DNA of 64,000 bases. Origin: Clostridium sp. AM34-11AC. GTDB taxonomy: Bacteria; Bacillota; Clostridia; Lachnospirales; Lachnospiraceae. How positions within the stretch are numbered: position 1 is the stretch's first letter; every line of letters starts with the position of its first letter. A program made the translations under genes and the position numbers. The notes under the pieces were generated by a model. That model saw nothing but the letters and a program-made list of their open reading frames with translations, did not search any database and was not told where the DNA came from. Positions 54,626-63,086 of the stretch are shown piece by piece. The stretch lies in assembly GCF_003435375.1 (NCBI RefSeq), contig NZ_QWGL01000009.1, positions 45,723 through 109,722 of the forward strand, in the 5' to 3' direction.

Positions 54626-55675
54626 ATGAATTTAGCAGAATATAAGGGTGTATATGTCTTTGCACAGCAGGTAGACAATCAGATCAGCAGCATCGCTCTG
54701 GAGCTGATCGGTAAAGGTAAAGACCTGGCAAAAGATTTAGGAACAACTGTAACAGCAGTTTTAGTTGGTTCCAACGTAAAAGGTCTTGCAGACGAACTCG
54801 GTGAGTACGGTGCAGACAAAGTTATCGTTGTTGACGATCCGGAATTAAAGGATTACAGAACTGAGCCGTATACTCATGCGATCACATCTGTTATCAACGA
54901 GTTCAAGCCGGACATCTTCTTAATCGGTGCTACAGCAATCGGTCGTGACCTTGGCCCGCGTGTTTGCGCACGTATCCATACAGGTCTTACAGCTGACTGT
55001 ACACAGCTTGATATCGGAGATTTCCCGCTTGTTGCTATGCCGGGTAAAGAGCAGAAACATGGTCAGCTCCTTATGACCCGTCCGGCATTCGGCGGCAACA
55101 CGATCGCTACAATCGCTTGCCCGGAATTCCGTCCGCAGATGGCTACAGTACGTCCAGGCGTTATGCAGAAGCTTGACCGTGAGGCTGGCAGAAGAGCAGA
55201 AGTTATCGAGTTCAACCCGGGATTCACTCCGGACAACAAGTACGTTGAGATTCTTGAGATCGTTAAGGCAGTATCTGACGTAGCTGATATCATGGATGCA
55301 AAGATCCTTGTTTCCGGTGGTCGTGGAGTTGGAAGCGCAGAGAACTTCAAGCTTCTTGATGACCTTGCTGAGGCTATTGGCGGTACCGTAAGCTGCTCTC
55401 GTGCAGTTGTAGATTCCGGCTGGAAGCCGAAAGATCTTCAGGTTGGACAGACTGGTAAGACTGTTCGTCCGCACGTATACTTCGCAATCGGTATCTCCGG
55501 TGCGATCCAGCACGTAGCTGGTATGGAAGAGTCTGACATCATCATTGCGATCAACAAAGATGAGTCTGCTCCGATCTTCGATGTAGCTGACTACGGTATC
55601 GTAGGCGACTTAAACAAGATCGTTCCGATGCTGACAGAGAAGATCAAAGAAGCGAAAGCTGCAGCAGCTAACTAA
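54626..55675 (+). CDS. etfA: Electron transfer flavoprotein alpha subunit
   Basis: EtfA (349 residues), partner of EtfB. The C-terminal FAD-binding domain is seen in LVSGGRGVGSAENFKLLDDLA, GGTVSCSRAVVDSGW, QVGQTGKTVRPHVYFAIGISGAIQH and the ending INKDESAPIFDVADYGIVGD. The first ATG after the GTG at 54623 is used. Transcription ends at 55745-55776. Confidence 0.95.
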   Translation: MNLAEYKGVYVFAQQVDNQISSIALELIGKGKDLAKDLGTTVTAVLVGSNVKGLADELGEYGADKVIVVDDPELKDYRTEPYTHAITSVINEFKPDIFLIGATAIGRDLGPRVCARIHTGLTADCTQLDIGDFPLVAMPGKEQKHGQLLMTRPAFGGNTIATIACPEFRPQMATVRPGVMQKLDREAGRRAEVIEFNPGFTPDNKYVEILEIVKAVSDVADIMDAKILVSGGRGVGSAENFKLLDDLAEAIGGTVSCSRAVVDSGWKPKDLQVGQTGKTVRPHVYFAIGISGAIQHVAGMEESDIIIAINKDESAPIFDVADYGIVGDLNKIVPMLTEKIKEAKAAAAN

Positions 55676-55744
55676 TTTGCGTGAATTGTAAATGTATATA
55701 AAGTAAGCAGAGTGATTCTGCCGGTAGTGTCACAACAGGTGATG

Positions 55745-55776
55745 ATCCCCGTCCGGGTTTCCGGGCGGGGATTTTT
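55745..55776 (+). terminator. Terminator of the bcd-etf operon
   Basis: ATCCCCGTCCGG (55745-55756) pairs with CCGGGCGGGGAT (55761-55772), loop GTTT, followed by TTTTT. Confidence 0.9.
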
Positions 55777-55923
55777 GCGTCTATATAGTCGGAAGAAAGT
55801 GCCGGCGTCTGTTTTACAGGTGTTCTTTTTGCATTGGAAAACCATCACAAGATATCTTTACGCCTTCATGTCCTTTTTTCTTACGGGCAAAGTAAAGTAC
55901 CTTTTCCTCATCTGGAGATACTG

Positions 55924-56562
55924 ATGTCTGGAGGTTATATCAGCCAGAAGATCGAAGATGAGGTGCTGTGTTTTGGAATCGCTTTTTATAAGAGGCGCTG
56001 TATAGTAAAGAAAAATAGAGTCCTGGAAGTTCCCCGGTTGTTGGCTGTAATAAAGACCGACGATTGGGGGACTTTTTTGAAATCTTATTTTGTGGCGGAT
56101 GAGAAGGTGGATAAGAAGAAAGTCGCGAAGAACGTGCTGACACATCCATGTCTGGTTGCAATTTATCTGGGCTTGATCTGCATGGTGACGCAGGTGAAGC
56201 TTCCAGCCGTCATCACGGCGACAGTGAAGTATCTTGGGGATTGCAACAGCGCCCTCACGATGCTGATCGTGGGAACGATTTTGGCGGATGTAAAAATTAC
56301 AACGATCTTTAATAAAGATACAGCCATGTTTTCTGTATTCCGTCTGATCATTCTCCCGGCAGCAGCACTGGTCGTTGGACTTGGACTTGATGCCATATCA
56401 CTGGGAATCAGCGTTCTGATGACCGGCATGCCTGCCGGAGCTACGGCGGCGATCTTTGCGGCAAGATATGACAGTGACGCCCTGTTTGCAACGAGATGTG
56501 TGGTTATGACGACGCTAATGTCCATGCTGACCCTGCCAGTCTGGTGTTATCTGGCAGGGTGA
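55924..56562 (+). pseudogene. C-terminal remnant of an AEC-family transporter
   Basis: From about 56050 the frame encodes the last five helices of an auxin efflux carrier family permease: HPCLVAIYLGLICMVTQVKL, YLGDCNSALTMLIVGTILAD, TTIFNKDTAMFSVFRLIILP, ISVLMTGMPAGATAAIFAAR, TRCVVMTTLMSMLTLPVWC. Full AEC proteins have about 310 residues and ten helices; the first five are absent and the sequence before 56050 is unrelated. An ATG at 55924 opens the frame but has no convincing ribosome site. The stop lies in a 10-bp hairpin (56530-56539 with 56551-56560). Confidence 0.65.
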
Positions 56563-56660
56563 GAGGGCCCGGGCAGGTCGATCGTTTTCAGTTAGGAGAA
56601 GAGATAGAAATTTTTGTTCATTTGAAAAATGGCACACCGCATGCGATAGAGAACGGAAAG

Positions 56661-57725
56661 CTAGGTGGTTGTGCCGGTTCTGGTGAGTGCAGCGTTCGCG
56701 GCATCCATAAAGTTCCGGATCGCCTTCCACTGGTAAGGTTGTTCCAGAGAACCGAAGCGGATCTTATATTTTGCGGATCGTCCGAGATGGATGATCCGCA
56801 TTTTTTTGCGCTGCTCAGGGGAGAGGGAGCTCATGGCAAGGTTCAGCGGGGAGATGCAGGCGCCTTTTCCGGCGGCGCAGAGTTCCAGAAGCATTCCCAT
56901 ATTGTCGGACTGGGTCTTTACGATTGGTTTGAAATTGCCCATGGTGATGAAGTGTCTTCCGAGCTGACCGGCGATGTCTGTGGCGTAGTTTAGAAGGAAT
57001 GGGCAGTGTTCGAAGATCGAGAAGTCTTCCGGGCTTCTTAACATTAACGGTTCTGGCTGTGAATCTGTCAGTGCAGGGAGATCCTGGACAGAAAAGGAGA
57101 CAGTGCCAGCGGTGCCATGAGTGAAATCAGAGCCGGAGCAGCAGATAGTTTTTGGAAGATGTAAAAATAGGGCATCTGCTGGGGCGGCATCGGAAATGAC
57201 CTCATGAAACAGAGAATCAGCAAGCAGAAGGACGACCTCCTCCTCATAGAAATCGCTCAGAGTGATCCCTGGCAGAAAATCCGGGAACTTCGCGATGGCG
57301 AGATCGATCTTATGTTCCATCAGGTCTTTTTGTAGTCCAGAGTTCGCATTTTCGATGACCTGGATCTCCATATGCGGGTAGCGGCGTTGGTATTCCGTGA
57401 TGATCGCAGGCATGATGGCGTGGCAGCGGGTAAAGGAGATGCCGATCCGCAGGATGCCCTGCTCATTTTTAGTCAGGTCGGCAAATTCGTGCTGCATTGC
57501 CCGGTATTTTTTCTGGAAGTCTGCGGCGTACTGCCAAAAGATCTCTCCGGCATAGGTGAGCTCCAGGGGAACATGGCGGACGAAGAGCTTGCAGTCCAGC
57601 TCCTGTTCCAGATTGGCGATGTGGGTGCTCAGGGTCTGCTGGGTGATGTGGAGAGCATCGGCGGCTTTTGTGAAGCTGCGCTTCTCGGCGGTCATGAGAA
57701 AGTAGTCCATGGAAAGAAAGTTCAT
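56661..57725 (-). CDS. LysR-family regulator, probably of the NhaC antiporter
   Basis: LysR-type regulator of 354 residues, about 50 longer than usual. HTH: SFTKAADALHITQQTLSTHIANLEQEL. The effector domain contains an added stretch around 185-260 (SDAAPADALFLHLPKTICCSG ... SQPEPLMLRSPEDFSIF). CAGGAGG precedes the ATG. It is divergent from nhaC, and a dyad resembling a LysR operator lies at 58026-58064 near the nhaC promoter. A cloverleaf-like element sits directly upstream of this gene. Confidence 0.88.
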   Translation of the reverse strand: MNFLSMDYFLMTAEKRSFTKAADALHITQQTLSTHIANLEQELDCKLFVRHVPLELTYAGEIFWQYAADFQKKYRAMQHEFADLTKNEQGILRIGISFTRCHAIMPAIITEYQRRYPHMEIQVIENANSGLQKDLMEHKIDLAIAKFPDFLPGITLSDFYEEEVVLLLADSLFHEVISDAAPADALFLHLPKTICCSGSDFTHGTAGTVSFSVQDLPALTDSQPEPLMLRSPEDFSIFEHCPFLLNYATDIAGQLGRHFITMGNFKPIVKTQSDNMGMLLELCAAGKGACISPLNLAMSSLSPEQRKKMRIIHLGRSAKYKIRFGSLEQPYQWKAIRNFMDAANAALTRTGTTT

Positions 57726-57756
57726 ATAAAACCTCCTGAATATAAAAAAGAAAGTT

Positions 57757-57878
57757 TAACCGAATCAAGTAAGTCCCCTGCTTCAATTGCGAAAAGCAAT
57801 AAGCAGTGGGTGGGGACTTGCTTGTATCAGGAGGAGTGCAAGCTCCTTCTGATAAACTGCGGAGCAGTTATTCGGTTA
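57757..57878. other. Cloverleaf-like structured element (perfect four-way junction)
   Basis: A closing stem of 9 bp (57757-57765 with 57870-57878) encloses three hairpins that abut with no spare bases: A 57766-57824 (13-bp base stem, then TGCTT/AAGCA and ATTGC-GAAAA-GCAAT), B 57825-57854 (12 bp, one G-T, loop TGCAAG) and C 57855-57869 (AACTGC-GGA-GCAGTT). Two more hairpins follow at 57883-57920 and 57942-57958. No coding sequence. It may be a structured RNA or a palindromic DNA repeat; strand unknown. Confidence 0.6.
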
Positions 57879-58025
57879 TGAGCAAGTAGCGAAGCGGATT
57901 GCGAATATCCGCTTGACTTGTAAGTGTCGTGCAGAGTCTCGGATCAGCTGTGCTGATCATAAAGGATACGGGACAGCCAGAATGAACTGGGAAAATCGTG
58001 TAAAAGAATGAAATCTGTAACTTAT

Positions 58026-58094
58026 ATACAGTTTTTTAGCTGTATTATATATCGGAAAATACAGTTAGACAAGCGGAAAATCCAGGCGTATACT
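58026..58094 (+). promoter_or_regulatory. nhaC promoter with candidate LysR operator
   Basis: TAGACA (58066-58071) and TATACT (58089-58094) with a 17-bp spacer. Upstream is the dyad ATACAG-N8-CTGTAT (58026-58045), centred near -65 from the predicted start, and a further ATACAG half-site (58059-58064) abutting the -35. This is the usual recognition-site/activation-site layout of LysR regulators. Confidence 0.6.
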
Positions 58095-58184
58095 AGAATC
58101 ATAAAGGTGGATCAGGATATCTGAACAGGGAACAGCTGGCTGAGGGAATGGTTCACGAAAGAAAACAGGGAAGAGGTAAACATT

Positions 58185-59495
58185 ATGAAGGTACAAACCA
58201 GTGAGACGGCTGTTCTGGTCGTGTTCGCGGTGACGCTGATCGGGTGCATCCTTGCGGGAATCCCGATCCTGGCAGCGTTGGCACTTGGATATCTGATCTT
58301 TTTCGCGTACACTTTGAACCGCGGTTATACGGTCAGAGATATTTTCGGGATGTCCTGGAAGGGAATCAAGACGGCGAAAAATATTTTAATTACGTTTTTA
58401 CTCATCGGGATGCTGACGGCGCTCTGGCGGGCGGCAGGAACGATCCCGGCGATTGTCTCCTACTGTGCAGGGCTTATGAATCCGTCGGTAATGATTTTGA
58501 TGGCATTTCTTTTAAACTGTCTGGTGTCCGTCCTTACAGGAACAGCATTCGGAACGGCGGCGACCATGGGCGTGATCTGCATGACCATGGCGAAGGCGAT
58601 GGGGTGCAATGAGATCCTGACGGGAGGCGCGATTCTCTCCGGCGTGTTCTTCGGGGACCGGTGTTCGCCGGTATCCACCAGCGCGCTGCTGGTCTCGGAG
58701 CTGACCCACACAAATATTTTTGACAATATCCGTCTGATGGTGAGGACGGCCATCGTGCCGCTAATTTTGACCTGTGCCTTTTACGGTGTCTGCGGAATCG
58801 CATTTCCGGCGGCGGAAGCCGGAAATTTGTCGCTGACGGAGAGCTTTTCTGGCGTATTCCATCTGGGACTGATCCCAATTCTTCCGGCGGTGGTGATCAT
58901 GGTATTGTCACTTTTCCGGGTACAGGTGCGGATGGCGATGCTGGCAAGTATCATGACGGCACTCGGCGTGTGCCTTTTCTGGCAGCACACGGACCTGTTC
59001 CTGATCGTTGGAATTCTGGTCAACGGTTATCAATCTCCGGATCCATCAATCTCGTCCATGATCGACGGCGGCGGAATCATGTCCATGGTGCGGGTGGCAC
59101 TGATCATCACGATTTCGTCCTCCTATTCGGGTATCTTTGAGGGAACCGGACTTTTAAATGGTTTAAAATCGAAGATGGGCTTGGTGAGCAGAAAAATCAC
59201 CGTATTTGGTACGATCCTTATGACGTCCATGGTGGCGGGGATGGTGGCCTGCAACCAGACACTGGCAACGATGCTGGTGGACCAGGTCTGCAAGGATCTG
59301 GAGCCGGATCAGCAGAGATTTGCGATAGATATGGAAAACTCGGTAATCGTTACGGCTCCGCTCATTCCGTGGTCCATCGCGGGTGCGGTTCCGCTGGCGT
59401 CTGTGTCGGCGCCGCTTGTGTCGATAGGGGCGGCGGTGTTCTTGTATCTGCTTCCAATCTGGCATCTTATTGTGAGAGCCAGAAAGGCTGTTTGA
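58185..59495 (+). CDS. NhaC-family Na+/H+ antiporter-like transporter
   Basis: Membrane transporter of 436 residues with about 11 helices, NhaC family. Marks: FLLIGMLTALWRAAGTIPAI, LTGTAFGTAATMGVICMTMA, GGAILSGVFFGDRCSPVSTS (family signature), and C-terminal MVACNQTLATMLVDQ, ENSVIVTAPLIPWSIAGAVP. Relatives include Na+/H+ exchangers, malate-lactate antiporters and amino-acid-linked carriers, so the substrate is open. AGGGAAGAGG precedes the ATG. Divergent from its likely LysR regulator. Confidence 0.85.
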   Translation: MKVQTSETAVLVVFAVTLIGCILAGIPILAALALGYLIFFAYTLNRGYTVRDIFGMSWKGIKTAKNILITFLLIGMLTALWRAAGTIPAIVSYCAGLMNPSVMILMAFLLNCLVSVLTGTAFGTAATMGVICMTMAKAMGCNEILTGGAILSGVFFGDRCSPVSTSALLVSELTHTNIFDNIRLMVRTAIVPLILTCAFYGVCGIAFPAAEAGNLSLTESFSGVFHLGLIPILPAVVIMVLSLFRVQVRMAMLASIMTALGVCLFWQHTDLFLIVGILVNGYQSPDPSISSMIDGGGIMSMVRVALIITISSSYSGIFEGTGLLNGLKSKMGLVSRKITVFGTILMTSMVAGMVACNQTLATMLVDQVCKDLEPDQQRFAIDMENSVIVTAPLIPWSIAGAVPLASVSAPLVSIGAAVFLYLLPIWHLIVRARKAV

Positions 59496-59593
59496 TAAAT
59501 TTTAACTTTTCCAGTTTTGGATGAAAAGGGCAGGGCTGGACAACAGAAATAAATAGGATAGAAAATGTGGATGATCGTCAGGGGAGATAGATT

Positions 59594-59857
59594 ATGAAAA
59601 CAGCAGAAAAATTAACAGATGAAGCAAATAAGAAAATATGTTCAGGGGAGATACTGCAGAATCTGAAACCAGCGGCAGGGAAAGAATTTTCTGACCTGCC
59701 GTGGGAAGAGAGCGAGGATATGAAAGAGATCTGCGTTAACTTCCGTATCATTGAAAGGCAGCGGGACCTGTACCGGGAGCGCTGCACCAGACTTCAGAAA
59801 GAAAATGAGAATCTTAAGCGATTGCTTGATAAGATCCAGATCGTTGTGTGTCAATAG
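59594..59857 (+). CDS. Small hypothetical protein with C-terminal coiled coil
   Basis: Protein of 87 residues, no signal peptide or membrane segment. Residues about 50-83 (FRIIERQRDLYRERCTRL, QKENENLKRLLDKIQIVV) look like a coiled coil with Leu/Ile/Val heptads. AGGGGAGA precedes the ATG and a good terminator follows at 59890. No family recognised. Confidence 0.6.
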   Translation: MKTAEKLTDEANKKICSGEILQNLKPAAGKEFSDLPWEESEDMKEICVNFRIIERQRDLYRERCTRLQKENENLKRLLDKIQIVVCQ

Positions 59858-59889
59858 TCTAACTGCTGACTACCTTCAGCCTTTTAGCC

Positions 59890-59929
59890 GCGGCACCGCC
59901 GGTCCTTTTTTGGGACCTGGCGGTGCCGC
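59890..59929. terminator. Terminator between the small coiled-coil gene and the lipoprotein gene
   Basis: GCGGCACCGCC (59890-59900) pairs with GGCGGTGCCGC (59919-59929), extended by GGTCC/GGACC with one bulge and a T-rich loop. Convergent genes flank it. Confidence 0.7.
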
Positions 59930-59949
59930 ATTTCACACCCGTGTGTATA

Positions 59950-60417
59950 TTATTTAGCCTTTGTCACGGAAAGAATGGTTCCATCAAAAGCGTCTACTTC
60001 ATTGACCGTTCCGGTGTAAGTTACAGTAACTTTATCGCCGTCCTTGACTTCGGAGAGACCTTCCGGTTTTTTATCGGCTTCGAAGGTGAACGCGTAATCC
60101 TTTCCATCAGCACTTACCGTGAACATGAAATCTTTTATGTCACTGATGGTACCAGTTATTGTAGACTCTTTTGATTCGTCGCTTTTTTCACTGCTGTTTT
60201 CGGAAGCTTTGGAATCAGCCTCTTTCTTGCCTTCTGCTTTTTCAGCGGCAGTTGTCTCCTTTTCAGCAGCAGTTGTATTCTCCTTCACAGCAGCCGCTGT
60301 TGTCTCAGCCGTTGTAGAAGCAGCGGTCGTTGCAGCAGTTGTGCTCTGGGAAGAGCATGCGGTTGCCAGTGCGATGATACCTGCGATGCAAGTGGTAAGA
60401 AGTAATTTCTTTTTCAT
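59950..60417 (-). CDS. Putative lipoprotein with Thr/Ala linker
   Basis: Protein of 155 residues. Residues 1-20 form a lipoprotein signal peptide ending LATAC, with Cys21 as the likely lipidated residue. Residues 22-85 are a low-complexity Thr/Ala/Glu/Lys/Ser linker. The C-terminal domain (about 86-155: TITGTISDIKDFMFTVSADG, VTVTYTGTVNEVDAFDGTIL) looks like a small all-beta OB-type fold. Probably anchored to the outer face of the membrane. Function unknown. Confidence 0.75.
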   Translation of the reverse strand: MKKKLLLTTCIAGIIALATACSSQSTTAATTAASTTAETTAAAVKENTTAAEKETTAAEKAEGKKEADSKASENSSEKSDESKESTITGTISDIKDFMFTVSADGKDYAFTFEADKKPEGLSEVKDGDKVTVTYTGTVNEVDAFDGTILSVTKAK

Positions 60418-60633
60418 AATAATTTAAGTCTTCCTTTCTAATATCGAAAATATAAGAGAAAAAATGAAAGATCCAGGTGCTTCAAAGGATCTCTCTCTTT
60501 CTTTATGATCCATATTAAATCAAAAAAGTGTGACCAAATTGTCAAAAAAAAATGAAGGAATACGGTCAGATATAAGAGGTTTTGTGAAGAGAATGAAAGA
60601 AAAATGACAGAAATGTAAAGAATCTGAACAGCT

Positions 60634-60672
60634 GAAGAAAAGATCCCGGCGGGAACATGTCCTGCCGGGATC
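60634..60672 (-). terminator. Terminator of argG
   Basis: GATCCCGGC (60642-60650) pairs with GCCGGGATC (60664-60672); on the minus strand TTTTCTT follows. It lies 30 bp past the argG stop. Confidence 0.8.
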
Positions 60673-60701
60673 AAGCCTAAGTTTTTTATGAAAGAGAGTT
60701 A

Positions 60702-61919
60702 TTATTTCTGGTTCTTCTCGACCTCTGCCTTCTTCATTGCGCGAACCTTTGTGGAAAGACCATAGAGGTTGATGAAGCCGGTAGCGTCGTGGTGATCGTA
60801 GAGATCGCCTGTTGTGAAGGAAGCGATGCTCTCGTTGTATAAGGAATACGGGGAAGTTGTGCCCTGCTTGATGATGTTGCCTTTGTAGAGCTTCATCTTG
60901 CACTCACCGGTCACATATTCCTGAGTGGACTCAACGAATGCCTGTAATGCCTCCCGTAACGGGCTGAACCACTTTGCGGAGTAAACGACATCAGCGTACT
61001 CGTTGTCGATGTTCTTCTTATATTTTAATGTCTCTTTGTCTAAGATCAGTTCCTCTAACTGCTTGTGAGCTTCGAGAAGGATGGTTCCGCCAGGAGTCTC
61101 ATAAACACCACGGGACTTCATGCCGACCATACGGTTCTCAACGATATCGGTGATGCCGATTCCGTTCTTGCCGCCGAGTTCATTTAATTTTGTGAGGATC
61201 TCGGAGAATTTCATCTTCTCGCCATTTAATGCAACCGGGAATCCCTTCTCGAAGGAGATGGAGATCTCAGTCTCTTCATCCGGTGCTTTCTCCGGTGTTA
61301 CGCCGAGTACGAGCATATGATCGTAGTTCGGAGCCTGTGCCGGATCTTCCAGCTCAAGACCTTCATGGCTGATGTGCCAGATGTTGCGGTCACGGCTGTA
61401 GCTGTCGTTCTTCTTGAACGGAAGATCGATGTTGTGTTTTGCGCAGTACTCTAATTCTTCCTCACGGGACTGGATATTCCAGGTTCTCCACGGAGCGATG
61501 ATCTTCATATCCGGGGCAAGGGCCTTGATGCCAAGCTCGAAACGAACCTGATCGTTTCCTTTACCGGTAGCACCGTGGCAGATCGCAACAGCGCCTTCCT
61601 TCTTCGCGATATCAACAAGAATCTTCGCGATCAGCGGGCGGGCCATTGCGGTACCGAGAAGGTATTTGTTCTCGTAGGTAGCGTTTGCTTTTACGCACGG
61701 AGCGATGTATTCGTCGCAGAATTCATCGACAACATGCTCGATATATAATTTGGAAGCTCCGCAGTATTTTGCTCTCTCTTCCAGACCATCTAACTCATTT
61801 CCCTGTCCTACGTCGATGCAGACGCAGACTACATCGTAATCATAATTTTCTTTTAACCACGGAATCAGAACTGTTGTGTCGAGTCCGCCGGAATATGCTA
61901 AAATAACTTTCTCTTTCAT
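60702..61919 (-). CDS. argG: Argininosuccinate synthase
   Basis: ATP-dependent ligase (405 residues) joining citrulline and aspartate. ATP pyrophosphatase loop AYSGGLDT is near residues 7-14; further marks are [32 protein letters not shown] and [26 protein letters not shown]. The ATG at 61919 has GGAGG upstream; the longer frame to 61934 crosses that ribosome site. It is alone, unlike the usual argGH operon, with argH at 44686. The promoter region has candidate ArgR boxes. Confidence 0.96.
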   Translation of the reverse strand: MKEKVILAYSGGLDTTVLIPWLKENYDYDVVCVCIDVGQGNELDGLEERAKYCGASKLYIEHVVDEFCDEYIAPCVKANATYENKYLLGTAMARPLIAKILVDIAKKEGAVAICHGATGKGNDQVRFELGIKALAPDMKIIAPWRTWNIQSREEELEYCAKHNIDLPFKKNDSYSRDRNIWHISHEGLELEDPAQAPNYDHMLVLGVTPEKAPDEETEISISFEKGFPVALNGEKMKFSEILTKLNELGGKNGIGITDIVENRMVGMKSRGVYETPGGTILLEAHKQLEELILDKETLKYKKNIDNEYADVVYSAKWFSPLREALQAFVESTQEYVTGECKMKLYKGNIIKQGTTSPYSLYNESIASFTTGDLYDHHDATGFINLYGLSTKVRAMKKAEVEKNQK

Positions 61920-61969
61920 AATGATGTCCTCCAATCTATATCAGAAGTTTAATTTCTCTGTGCGTCATA

Positions 61970-62039
61970 AATATACATCGTAAGATGCATAATGTCAAGC
62001 ATAAAGTGTATTTTTATAAAAAACAATGCATAATATGCA
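61970..62039 (-). promoter_or_regulatory. argG promoter with candidate ArgR boxes
   Basis: On the minus strand TTGACA (61998-61993), 17 bp, TATATT (61975-61970). The spacer contains TTATGCATC. Farther upstream is a near-palindrome, TGCATAATATGCA (62027-62039), which resembles the TGNATWWWWATNCA arginine-repressor box. Binding by ArgR is inferred. Confidence 0.6.
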
Positions 62040-62065
62040 ATACAAATGCTGTCGGAGGCATACGT

Positions 62066-62197
62066 TTGAAGCACGAGCAGGCAGTCATTTTTCAAGAAAA
62101 TAGGCGAATAACGAATGTTTTGAGGATTGCTGAGCATGTACTTCTTTACATGTATAAATTAGGAATCACAGGGAAATGGTCTGAGCGGTCTGTGTAA
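62066..62197 (+). CDS. Possible small protein (43 residues)
   Basis: A TTG at 62066 has CGGAGG 7 nt upstream and opens a 43-codon frame (LKHEQAVIFQENRRITNVLR, then IAEHVLLYMYKLGITGKWSE). No family recognised; it may be chance. The rest of 61920-62459 shows the argG promoter and a 12-codon frame at 62240-62278 (MKKRAAAGSAIL) with a strong GGAGGGGG site. Confidence 0.2.
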   Translation: MKHEQAVIFQENRRITNVLRIAEHVLLYMYKLGITGKWSERSV

Positions 62198-62459
62198 AGA
62201 AAGGGTCTGGAGGCAAAAAGTATTGGGAGGGGGATCGGAATGAAAAAGAGAGCAGCTGCCGGATCTGCAATCCTATAAAAATAGTAGGAAATATACAGCC
62301 AGGATTGACAAGAGTCGTGAAATCATGGATAATAGTTTTCAAGACTGCAAATCGACTGCAGGAAGAGAAGGATTCACAGGTATGGATCAGCAGCCAATGG
62401 CAGGTACTTCCGGATGCGGGGATTCAATCGATATGCAGAGAGTAAATTTGGAAGGAAAT

Positions 62460-63086
62460 ATGTTCATGGAACAGTGGAACGAATATCTGGAAGTGTTGGC
62501 GTCCAAGGCACCGACTCCGGGAGGAGGAAGCGCGGCAGCGGTTTACGGCGCGATCGGAACAGCTCTCGGCGAGATGGAGGGGAACCTGACTGCGGGTAAG
62601 AAAAAGTTTGCGATATATGAGGAAGATGTCCAGAGGATCCTTGTGAGACTGGGAGAGGCGAGAATGGATTTTATCCGGCTGGAAAAAGCGGATGAGCAGG
62701 CATTCCGGCCACTGTCGGAGGTCTACCGCATGAAGGCGGAGACAGAGGAAGAGAAGAGGATAAAAGACGAACGGATGGAAGAATGCCTGAAGGCTGCCGC
62801 GAAGGTTCCGGTGGAAGTCATGGAGCGGGCGGTCAGCGTGTTGGATGATATGGAGTTTCTGGCGCTCCACGGAAGCCGTCTTGCAGTGAGCGACGCTGGT
62901 GTCGGAATTCAGGGAATCCGGGCCGCGCTTCTCGGCGCTGTCATGAGCGTGTATATCAATACGAAGATGATGAAGGACCGGGAGTATGCCGAAACAGTGA
63001 ATAGTCAGGCAGAACTTCTTATAAAAAAGGGAACGGAACAGGCAGACCGGATCTATGAGATTGCGTTAAAGGCGGTAAGAGGATGA
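62460..63086 (+). CDS. Cyclodeaminase/cyclohydrolase family protein (FTCD_C-like)
   Basis: Protein of 208 residues matching the formiminotransferase-cyclodeaminase C-terminal family, which converts 5-formimino-THF to 5,10-methenyl-THF. The N-terminal hallmark KAPTPGGGSAAAV is followed by a helical body with ALHGSRLAVSDAGVGI. The ATG at 62460 has GGAAGGAA upstream and gives the normal family length; an upstream ATG at 62325 adds 45 unconserved residues. It overlaps folD by 4 bp, fitting a shared one-carbon folate pathway. Confidence 0.85.
   Translation: MFMEQWNEYLEVLASKAPTPGGGSAAAVYGAIGTALGEMEGNLTAGKKKFAIYEEDVQRILVRLGEARMDFIRLEKADEQAFRPLSEVYRMKAETEEEKRIKDERMEECLKAAAKVPVEVMERAVSVLDDMEFLALHGSRLAVSDAGVGIQGIRAALLGAVMSVYINTKMMKDREYAETVNSQAELLIKKGTEQADRIYEIALKAVRG

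Noticed and set aside
57757..57878. A tRNA gene, because of the cloverleaf shape
   Set aside because: No anticodon-arm, T-loop (GGTTCRAAT) or 3' acceptor features; arm lengths do not fit tRNA.
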